This document shows, piece by piece, positions 16,151 through 22,646 of a stretch of DNA of 31,628 nt. The stretch lies in assembly GCA_035693615.1 (NCBI GenBank), contig DASSGH010000069.1:1-31628 (forward strand), written 5' to 3'. The stretch is from VAZQ01 sp035693615. Lineage in GTDB: Bacteria > Pseudomonadota > Alphaproteobacteria > Rhizobiales > Xanthobacteraceae. Under the pieces are notes generated by a model, which saw only the letters and a list, made by a program, of their open reading frames with translations, was not told where the DNA came from and did no database searches. Numbering within the stretch: position 1 is the stretch's first letter; every line of letters starts with the position of its first letter. Position numbers and translations under genes: made by a program.

Positions 16151-17341
16151 ATGGGTCTCGAGGAAACCCTGAGCTGGCCGTTTTTCGACGACGAACATCG
16201 CCGCTTCGCCGCGGCGCTCGCGCGTTTCGCCGACACGACGCTCGCCGGCTTGCCGCACGCGGATGTGGACGCGGCGTGCCGCGCGCGGGTCAAGGCGCTC
16301 GGCGAAGGAGGCATCCTCAAGGCGGTGGTGCCGGCCGAGCACGGCGGGCTGCATCGCAGTCTCGACGTGCGCACGCTCTGTCTGGCGCGCGAGATTTTGG
16401 CCTTCCGCGACGGCCTGTCCGACTTCGCTTTCGCCATGCAGGGCCTGGGCACGGCGTCGATTACGCTGTTCGGCTCGCCGGCGCTCAAGACGCGCTACCT
16501 GCCGCCGGTGCGCGACGGGCGCGCCATCGCCGCCTTTGCGCTCTCCGAACCGGAGGCAGGCTCAGACGTCGCCGCGCTGGCGACAACCGCCAAGGCCGAC
16601 GGGGCGTCGCACCTGCGCATCGACGGCAGCAAAGCGTGGATTTCAAACGGCGGGATCGCCGATCATTACGTGGTATTCGCGCGCACCGGCGAGGGAGCCG
16701 GCGCCAAGGGCCTCTCCGCCTTCCTGGTCGACGCCGATGCGCCCGGGCTGAGCGTAGCCGAACGCATCGAGGTGATCGCGCCGCATCCGCTGGCCACGCT
16801 GCGGTTCGAAGGGGTGCGCGTGCCGCTCGCCAATCGCCTGGGGGGGCCGGGGGACGGTTTCAAGGTCGCCATGGCGACCCTTGACGTGTTCCGTTCGACC
16901 GTGGGCGCCGCCGCGCTTGGCTTCGCGCGCCGCGCGCTGCATGAAACCGTGGAACGCGCCGCCACCCGCAAGCTCTTCGGCGCGCCGCTCGCCGAACTGC
17001 AGCTCACGCAGGCCGCAATCGCCGACAGCGCAACCGAGGTCGACGCCTCCGCCCTGCTCGTCTATCGCGCCGCCTGGACCAAGGACCAGGGCGCCGCACG
17101 CGTGTCGCGCGAGGCGGCAATCGCGAAAATGTTCGCGACCGAGGCGGCGCAGCGCGTAATTGATCGCGCCGTGCAGCTGCACGGCGGTTTCGGCGTCACC
17201 AAGGGGGTCAAGGTCGAGGAGCTTTACCGCGAGATCCGCGCGCTGCGCATCTATGAAGGCGCGACCGAGGTTCAGAAGATCGTGATCGCTCGCGAGCTGT
17301 TGAAGCAGCGGGCGGGAAAATCGGCGCTGGCAGCGGAGTGA
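16151..17341 (+). CDS. Acyl-CoA dehydrogenase
   Basis: This 396-residue flavoenzyme has the normal acyl-CoA dehydrogenase length and order: an N-terminal helical domain, FALSEPEAGSDVAAL and WISNGG FAD/substrate segments in the middle beta-domain, and a C-terminal helical domain with RKLFGAPLAELQLTQ and QLHGGFGVTKG. The catalytic base is Glu369 in IYEGATEVQ. ATG at 16151 has GAGGG 8 bases upstream; longer in-frame translation would run into the hydratase gene. In this operon it would introduce a double bond in a CoA-bound ring or ring-opened chain, passing electrons to electron-transfer flavoprotein, which is not encoded here. Confidence 0.92.
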   Translation: MGLEETLSWPFFDDEHRRFAAALARFADTTLAGLPHADVDAACRARVKALGEGGILKAVVPAEHGGLHRSLDVRTLCLAREILAFRDGLSDFAFAMQGLGTASITLFGSPALKTRYLPPVRDGRAIAAFALSEPEAGSDVAALATTAKADGASHLRIDGSKAWISNGGIADHYVVFARTGEGAGAKGLSAFLVDADAPGLSVAERIEVIAPHPLATLRFEGVRVPLANRLGGPGDGFKVAMATLDVFRSTVGAAALGFARRALHETVERAATRKLFGAPLAELQLTQAAIADSATEVDASALLVYRAAWTKDQGAARVSREAAIAKMFATEAAQRVIDRAVQLHGGFGVTKGVKVEELYREIRALRIYEGATEVQKIVIARELLKQRAGKSALAAE

Positions 17342-17370
17342 CACGTGGGGAATAGAGCGGAGCGGCGCGT

Positions 17371-17403
17371 ATGATGGAATTTGCCGAGGGGCGACAGCCA
17401 TGA
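17371..17403 (+). CDS. Possible 10-codon leader peptide before the CoA ligase
   Basis: ATGATGGAATTTGCC opens a 10-codon frame (MMEFAEGRQP) whose stop overlaps the ligase start as ATGA at 17400-17403. GGAG lies 8 bases before its ATG. The arrangement would couple ligase translation to the leader. It could be chance; there is no run of regulatory codons. Confidence 0.25.
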   Translation: MMEFAEGRQP

Positions 17404-19040
17404 CCGCGCATCTCGACACGTTCGCGCGCGACAACCTGCCGCCGCGCGCGCAATGGCCGGATTTCCTGTTCGAGCTGCCGGAATTGAATTATCCGTCCCG
17501 CATAAATTGCGTCGTTGAATTGCTCGACCGCTGGGTCGCAACAGGAGATGGCGACCGGCCGTGCCTGGTCTCGCCGGCGGAGACCTTGACTTACGCACAG
17601 CTCTCCGAGCGCGTGAATCGCATGGCCAACGTGCTCACGCACGTGCTCGGCATGCTGCCCGGCCATCGCGTGCTGCTGCGCGGACCCAACAATCCGATGA
17701 TGGTCGCCGCCTATCTCGCCGTCATTAAAGCCGGCGGGGTCGCGGTCGCGACCATGCCGCTCTTGCGCGCGAAGGAGATCGCCTATCCGATCGGCAAGGC
17801 GAAGATTCGCCTTGCGTTGTGCGACCACCGGCTGGCCGACGAGATGGAGAAAGCCCGCGCGCTCGCGCCGGATCTCGAACGCATCGTCTATTGGGGCGGC
17901 GGCGGAGCCGACGCGCTCGACGCGCTGATGGTGACGTCGGGTTACGAGACCTTCGCCGCCTGCGACACGGCAAGCGATGACGTGTGCCTTATCGCCTTCA
18001 CCTCGGGCACGACCGGGGAGCCCAAGGGGACCATGCATTTCCACCGCGACCTGCTCGCGACCTGCGACAGCTACGGGCGGCACGTGTTGCGCGCGGATGC
18101 CCGCGACCGCTTCATCGGCTCGCCGCCGCTCGCCTTCACCTTCGGGCTCGGCGGACTGGTATTGTTTCCGCTGCGTGTCGGCGCCGCGACGATCCTCGTC
18201 GAGAAGGCCTCTCCGGATGATCTGCTCGCCGCAATCCAAAAATTCGGGGCGACCATCGCCTTCACCGCGCCGACCGCCTATCGGGCGATGCTGGCGAAGC
18301 TCGCGGAGCACGATATCTCCTCGCTGCGCAAATGCGTCTCCGCCGGCGAGGCCTTGCCGAAGGCAACCTTCGAGGCCTGGCTCGCGGCCACCGGCATCAA
18401 GATCCTCGACGGCATCGGCGCGACCGAGATGCTGCACATCTTCATCGGCTCCCCTGAGGAGGAGATTCGTCCGGGCGCGACCGGCAAGGCCGTGCCCGGC
18501 TACGAGGCGCGCGTGGTCGACGCCGACGGCGAGGTGGTGCCGCCCAACACGATTGGCCGCCTTGCCGTGCGGGGCCCGACCGGATGCCGCTATCTCGCCG
18601 ACAAGCGCCAGCGCCAGTACGTGCGGGATGGCTGGAACATCACCGGCGACACCTACTTGATGGATGCCGACGGCTACTTCTGGTACCAGGCACGCTCCGA
18701 CGACATGATCGTTTCGTCCGGCTACAACATCGCCGGCCCGGAAGTGGAGGCGGCGCTGCTCGAGCATCCGGCTGTCGCCGAGTGCGGCGTGGTGGGCGCG
18801 CCCGACGAGGAGCGCGGGCAGATCGTCAAGGCGTATGTCGTGCTGCGCCCCGGCTACAGCGGCGATCCGGCGGTGACAAAGACGCTGCAGGAGCACGTCA
18901 AGGCGACGATCGCCCCTTACAAATACCCGCGCACCGTCGAATACGTCACCCAGTTGCCGCGCACCCAAACCGGCAAGCTGCAGCGCTTCGAGCTGCGCCG
19001 CATGGCCGCCGACACCGCCTCGCACAAACTTGCCTCATGA
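17400..19040 (+). CDS. 2-aminobenzoate/benzoate-CoA ligase (AMP-forming)
   Basis: This 546-residue ANL-superfamily ligase has the phosphate-binding loop FTSGTTGEPKGTMHFHRD (about 200-217), an A5 motif DGIGATEMLHIF, an A8 region around YFWYQARSDDMIVSSGYNIA, and the A10 lysine Lys526 in RTQTGKLQRF. The GIGATEMLHIF block and the length fit the benzoate/2-aminobenzoate-CoA ligase group. It would activate an aromatic acid with ATP and CoA, giving the substrate for the divergently encoded fused hydroxylase. GAGGGG lies 8 bases before the ATG. It follows the dehydrogenase by 58 bp. The choice between anthranilate, salicylate and benzoate cannot be made from sequence alone. Confidence 0.9.
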   Translation: MTAHLDTFARDNLPPRAQWPDFLFELPELNYPSRINCVVELLDRWVATGDGDRPCLVSPAETLTYAQLSERVNRMANVLTHVLGMLPGHRVLLRGPNNPMMVAAYLAVIKAGGVAVATMPLLRAKEIAYPIGKAKIRLALCDHRLADEMEKARALAPDLERIVYWGGGGADALDALMVTSGYETFAACDTASDDVCLIAFTSGTTGEPKGTMHFHRDLLATCDSYGRHVLRADARDRFIGSPPLAFTFGLGGLVLFPLRVGAATILVEKASPDDLLAAIQKFGATIAFTAPTAYRAMLAKLAEHDISSLRKCVSAGEALPKATFEAWLAATGIKILDGIGATEMLHIFIGSPEEEIRPGATGKAVPGYEARVVDADGEVVPPNTIGRLAVRGPTGCRYLADKRQRQYVRDGWNITGDTYLMDADGYFWYQARSDDMIVSSGYNIAGPEVEAALLEHPAVAECGVVGAPDEERGQIVKAYVVLRPGYSGDPAVTKTLQEHVKATIAPYKYPRTVEYVTQLPRTQTGKLQRFELRRMAADTASHKLAS

Positions 19041-19091
19041 TGCGCATTAAGAGCCATCTGCCTCGCTCGCAGCGGGGCTTCCCGTCACCCG

Positions 19092-19158
19092 CGGGCTTGA
19101 CCATCCTCTTCGCAAAAAGTTTTGCAAAGGGATGGATTGCCGGGTCAGGCCCGGCAAT
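19092..19158. repeat. Intergenic palindromic element (REP/mosaic type)
   Basis: A perfect 9-bp stem, ATTGCCGGG / CCCGGCAAT (19136-19158), and a 6-bp stem, GCAAAA / TTTTGC (19112-19125), sit inside a longer imperfect inverted repeat. The left arm CCATCCTCTTCGCAAAA pairs with TTTTGCAAAGGGATGG on the right. Palindromes of this type are scattered in Bradyrhizobium-like genomes (general knowledge). It separates the ligase from the Rid-family gene inside one operon. Confidence 0.65.
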
Positions 19159-19181
19159 GACGGGCCATAGGGAGACCTAAA

Positions 19182-19589
19182 GTGGCGGAAAGCGTAGCGC
19201 CCAACACTGTCTTGCAGCCGCCGGGCTGGCCGCGGCCGCGCGGGTTCGCCTATGGCATGCGCGCGCGCGGCGACATGGTGTTCGTCGGCGGCATGGTCGG
19301 CCAGGACGAGAGCGGCCGCTTCGCCGAGGGGTTCGTCGCGCAGACGAAGCAGACGCTCGCCAACATCGCCGCGGTGCTCGAGCAAGCCGGCGCCTCGCCC
19401 CGGCACATCGTGCGTCTGACCTGGTACGTGCGCGACATGGATGAGTATCTCGGTGAGCTTGCCGCGCTCGGCGCCGCCTATCGCGAGATCATGGGGCGGC
19501 ACTTTCCGGCGATGGCGGTGGTCGAGGTCGGCCGCCTCGTGGAAGTGGAAGCGCGGCTCGAGATCGAGGCGACCGCGGTGCTGCCATAG
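19182..19589 (+). CDS. Rid-family (YjgF/YER057c) protein lacking the catalytic arginine
   Basis: This 135-residue Rid-fold protein has QTKQTLANIAAVLEQAG (54-70) and the C-terminal AVVEVGRL and LEIEATAV strands. GTG at 19182 is the start, with GGGAG about 7 bases upstream. In RidA enamine/imine deaminases the strand reads P-A-R-S-C-V-E-V with the key Arg105. Here it reads P-A-M-A-V-V-E-V, so that arginine is Met111, while the glutamate equivalent (Glu127) is kept. It therefore belongs with the Arg-less Rid subfamilies and may not be an iminohydrolase. Its place after the CoA ligase suggests a role on an amino or enamine intermediate, or another hydrolysis step, of the same pathway. Confidence 0.88.
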   Translation: MAESVAPNTVLQPPGWPRPRGFAYGMRARGDMVFVGGMVGQDESGRFAEGFVAQTKQTLANIAAVLEQAGASPRHIVRLTWYVRDMDEYLGELAALGAAYREIMGRHFPAMAVVEVGRLVEVEARLEIEATAVLP

Positions 19590-19610
19590 CGCGTTCCGAG
19601 GTTCGCGAGA

Positions 19611-20924
19611 TCAGCCCAGCACGTTCGGCAGCCACGTCGCGATCGCCGGAACCATTATGATGATGATGAGCAGCACCAGGCTCATGGCGACATAGGGTAC
19701 CACCGCGCGAAAAATGTGCGCCATCGTGACTTCCTTGGGAGCGACGCCCTTCATCGTCATCAGCAGAAGCCCGTGCGGCGGCAGCAGCAACCCGAGCTGC
19801 ATGCAGATCAGGTAGAGAACGCCGAACCATATGAGATCGATACCGAGGCGCTGAACGATCGGCATGAATACCGGCAAGGTGATGAGCATCATGCTGACCT
19901 GGTCGACGAAAATCCCGAGAAAGATCAGCAGCAGCATCATTCCGGCGAGGACCGCAAACGGCGTCAACCCGGCGCCGAGGATGTGCGACACGATGCCTTC
20001 GGTCGATCCCGAGAAGCTCAAGATTTGCGAGAAGGTCGTGGCGCCGAGAATGATGAAGAGGATCATCGCCGAAATGCCAACCGTGCCTCGCAATGCCTTG
20101 AGCAGTGCGTCGAAACTCAGGGAGCGGTAGGCGGCCGCCAGCGCCATGGTGGCGATCGCCCCCAGCGCGGCCGACTCAGTCGGCGTCGCGATGCCGCCCG
20201 ACATCGCGCCAATGACCACCACGAAGATCGAGACGAGCGGCAGCACGTAGCAGACGAGCAGCTCGTATCTCGCCCAGCCCGTTCTTTCCTCGACCACCGT
20301 CGCCGGTGCCAGCGCCGGATTCGCCGTCGCGCGGGCGACGATGTAGCCGACGAACGCGACGCTGAGCATCAGGCCCGGAACGACGCCCCCGATCAGCAGC
20401 TTCGAAATCGAAATTCCGGACAGGCTGCCGAGAAGGACGGTCAGGGCGGACGGCGGGATCAGCATGTCGACGGCGCCGATCGCCATGATGGGCCCAGTCG
20501 CCAGAACCGGGTTGTAGCCGCGCGCCAGCATTACCGGCAGCATCAAGGACCCCAGCATGGCGGTGGTGGCGATGGTCGAACCGGAGATCGCGGAAAACAC
20601 CGTGCCGGCGACCACGGCGACGACCGCGAGCCGTCCCGGGACCTGACGCACCAGGCGCTCGATTCCGTCGATCACCTTGAGCGCGAGCCCCGTATGGAAG
20701 AGCACCTCGCCCATCAGCACGAACAGCGGAATTGGCGTCAGCGAGAAATTGATGACCGCCGCGGCGCTGTTCCTGAGCATTTGGCTCAGGCCGGCATCGC
20801 CGCCGAGAAACAGGGTCGCCCCGACGATGTTGATCGCCATGAAGGAGAAGGCGACCGGCAGGCCGATGAACAGGAGCACGGTCGAGCCGCCGAGAAGCAG
20901 GAGCGAGGCGAGCTGCCAGGACAT
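19611..20924 (-). CDS. TRAP transporter large membrane subunit (DctM type)
   Basis: This 437-residue inner-membrane protein has roughly twelve hydrophobic segments. It shows the DctM features FSAISGSTIATTAMLGS near 110, GAVDMLIPPSALTVLLG near 148 and GLLLPPHGLLLMTMKG near 387. These proteins form the sodium-driven transport channel with the small subunit. GAGGG precedes the ATG at 20924. It is the last gene of the TRAP operon and converges with the Rid-family gene 21 bp away; no strong terminator is visible in that gap. The substrate is probably an organic acid, most likely an aromatic or dicarboxylic acid given the neighbours (inference). Confidence 0.93.
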   Translation of the reverse strand: MSWQLASLLLLGGSTVLLFIGLPVAFSFMAINIVGATLFLGGDAGLSQMLRNSAAAVINFSLTPIPLFVLMGEVLFHTGLALKVIDGIERLVRQVPGRLAVVAVVAGTVFSAISGSTIATTAMLGSLMLPVMLARGYNPVLATGPIMAIGAVDMLIPPSALTVLLGSLSGISISKLLIGGVVPGLMLSVAFVGYIVARATANPALAPATVVEERTGWARYELLVCYVLPLVSIFVVVIGAMSGGIATPTESAALGAIATMALAAAYRSLSFDALLKALRGTVGISAMILFIILGATTFSQILSFSGSTEGIVSHILGAGLTPFAVLAGMMLLLIFLGIFVDQVSMMLITLPVFMPIVQRLGIDLIWFGVLYLICMQLGLLLPPHGLLLMTMKGVAPKEVTMAHIFRAVVPYVAMSLVLLIIIIMVPAIATWLPNVLG

Positions 20925-20993
20925 CTCGGATTCCCTCTAAACATTCCGCCTGCGAAATTCGCACGCGCGTGCGGCGCTTTATCGATGCTCGCG

Positions 20994-21509
20994 CTAAGAA
21001 GCGGACACCGCATCGTCCCGCGGACGCTGCTCGGCCAAAGCAAGGCGATGCATGCGAAAGAAAAACTCGACACCGAGCAGCACGAAGCTTGCCGGCATCG
21101 GCGCGAGCAGCCACCATTCCGGGATGATCAGCGTCTTGATCGAAAGCGCGCCGCTCGCGAAGCTGGCCGCCGCGACGCGTGTTCCGTACCAGACGAAGTA
21201 GAGGCAACAAACCACGCCGATGATGTCGCTGATCCACTCGAGCAGCCACCCGAGCCTGGGAGGCAGTGCGCGCAGCACGATATCGATGCGGATGTGCTGT
21301 CCTTGCCGCAACAGGCCGGGAGCGGCAAGGAGCGTCAGCAGATAGATGATGTCCTCGGAGATCTCGTTGCTCGGCGCGACGCCGCCAAGACCGATATTGC
21401 GCAGCAGCACATCGGCCCCAATGAGGAAGGTCATCGTCAGCAGCAGCAAGCACGCCAGCAGCATCAGCGCTTCGAGCAGCCGACCGTACCAGTGCGTCAG
21501 CCTCGCCAC
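20994..21509 (-). CDS. TRAP transporter small membrane subunit (DctQ type)
   Basis: This 171-residue protein has four transmembrane segments (about 10-35, 50-65, 88-112 and 128-150) and the DctQ-family middle loop RQGQHIRIDIVLRALPPRL. The most plausible start is GTG at 21509, without a clear ribosome site, so translation may be coupled to the binding-protein gene that ends 38 bp upstream. It forms the membrane complex with the DctM-type protein encoded 69 bp downstream. Confidence 0.88.
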   Translation of the reverse strand: MARLTHWYGRLLEALMLLACLLLLTMTFLIGADVLLRNIGLGGVAPSNEISEDIIYLLTLLAAPGLLRQGQHIRIDIVLRALPPRLGWLLEWISDIIGVVCCLYFVWYGTRVAAASFASGALSIKTLIIPEWWLLAPMPASFVLLGVEFFFRMHRLALAEQRPRDDAVSAS

Positions 21510-21547
21510 GCCGAGGACGCCGATCGCCAGGTCAATTCGCCTTCACG

Positions 21548-22513
21548 TCAATTCGCCTTGGCGAAAAACTCATTCAACTTTGCACCATGTTGCGGGCTCT
21601 GGCGGATGATGCCGGCCCAACCGGCCTCGTAGGCTTTGTCGTGATAGGCCTTTCCGGCGGCGCCTTCGAGCTTAATCGTCTGAATCCCGGCTTCGGCCTG
21701 ACGTTTGGTGTCCTTGGCATTCTCTTCGGCGAAGATCGCCACCGCGTCCGCTTCCGCTTGCTCTCCCGCCTTGCGCAGCAGATCGCGCTGCGCGTCGGTG
21801 AGCCTGTCCCAGGTGGATTTGTTCACCAGGATGGACACTTCGGCGGTATAGAAGCCGGGATCGACGCGATATTTCGTCTTCTCGTGCCAACCGAGATCGA
21901 AGATGCCGGTGATCGGCCAGCCGTAGCCGTCAACCACTCCCCGCTCGAGCGCGGTATAGACCTCGCCGGGCGCGGTCTGCACGACTGTGGCGCCGAGCGC
22001 CTGAAAAAAATCGCGATAGACCGGCGTAATGCGAATCTTGAGGCCGGTGAGATCCGGGCTCGAGATCGGCTTGTTCAGATAGAGGTGAAACGGATTTCCA
22101 TCGACGTGCCGCGCGAGAAAGATCGCATTCATCTTGTCCGCATACAGCTGCGCCATGTAGTCGTAGCCGCCGTTCTTGCGCAGCTCCGACATCGGCCGTT
22201 CGGTCAGCTTCCAGGCGTCGGCCTCCGGCATCACGTTGGTATAGAAAGCCCCGGTCGAATTGGCGAGATCGACGACGCCGGATTTGAGCGCGTTGCCTAC
22301 CTCGAACGGCGGCATGGCTTTCGGTCCGCCGATGTAATTGATCTGGAGGACGCCCTTGCCGTCCCGATTCACCCGCTCAATGAAGAGCTCGAATCCACGG
22401 GAATAGGTGGTCTTCTCGGCGAAGGCGGAAACCGCGCGCAGGGTGACTTCCTGGGCCGCCGCCGCTGTCGTCACGAACACGGCCGCCAAGCCCATGATCA
22501 ATGTCGGGCGCAT
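21548..22513 (-). CDS. TRAP transporter substrate-binding protein (DctP type)
   Basis: This 321-residue periplasmic protein has a short signal peptide (residues 1-20, cut after AAA before QEV). It has the DctP fold: FIERVNRDGKGVLQINYIGG, GVVDLANSTGAFY, LTGLKIRITPVYRDFFQALGA with the ligand-binding arginine region, and PGEVYTALERGVVDGYGWP. ATG at 22513 has AGGGG 7-8 bases upstream. It is the first gene of the TRAP operon; a promoter with TTGACT and GATTAT lies just upstream. It delivers an organic acid anion to the membrane subunits. The arginine in the fold suits a carboxylate ligand. The ligand is unknown. Confidence 0.92.
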   Translation of the reverse strand: MRPTLIMGLAAVFVTTAAAAQEVTLRAVSAFAEKTTYSRGFELFIERVNRDGKGVLQINYIGGPKAMPPFEVGNALKSGVVDLANSTGAFYTNVMPEADAWKLTERPMSELRKNGGYDYMAQLYADKMNAIFLARHVDGNPFHLYLNKPISSPDLTGLKIRITPVYRDFFQALGATVVQTAPGEVYTALERGVVDGYGWPITGIFDLGWHEKTKYRVDPGFYTAEVSILVNKSTWDRLTDAQRDLLRKAGEQAEADAVAIFAEENAKDTKRQAEAGIQTIKLEGAAGKAYHDKAYEAGWAGIIRQSPQHGAKLNEFFAKAN

Positions 22514-22566
22514 GAGTGTCCCCTCTACGATGAATGGAAAGGCTGTCGGCGATACATCGTTTCGAA

Positions 22567-22572
22567 TATAAT
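22567..22572 (+). promoter_or_regulatory. Putative -10 box for the iorA operon
   Basis: A perfect TATAAT lies 75 bases before the ATG of the indolepyruvate oxidoreductase gene, in an otherwise GC-rich stretch. A convincing -35 is not visible (CTGTCG at 22543-22548 is weak). It overlaps the -10 of the divergent TRAP promoter. Confidence 0.4.
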
Positions 22573-22596
22573 CGCGGTGGCGCAAAGACGAGTCAA
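22568..22596 (-). promoter_or_regulatory. Putative sigma-70 promoter for the TRAP operon
   Basis: On the minus strand, TTGACT (22591-22596) is followed by a 17-base spacer and GATTAT (22568-22573), predicting a transcript start near 22560 and a leader of about 47 bases before the DctP ATG at 22513. Confidence 0.5.
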
Positions 22597-22646
22597 TTGC
22601 GCGGCTCTATGCACGGGGTCGCAGCGGAGGATGCCGAGAAACGCGG

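Noticed and set aside
19716..21632. Very long plus-strand frame opposite the TRAP membrane genes
   Set aside because: Its composition (runs of charged residues and glutamine) is typical of antisense to membrane proteins. The minus strand encodes clear DctM and DctQ proteins.
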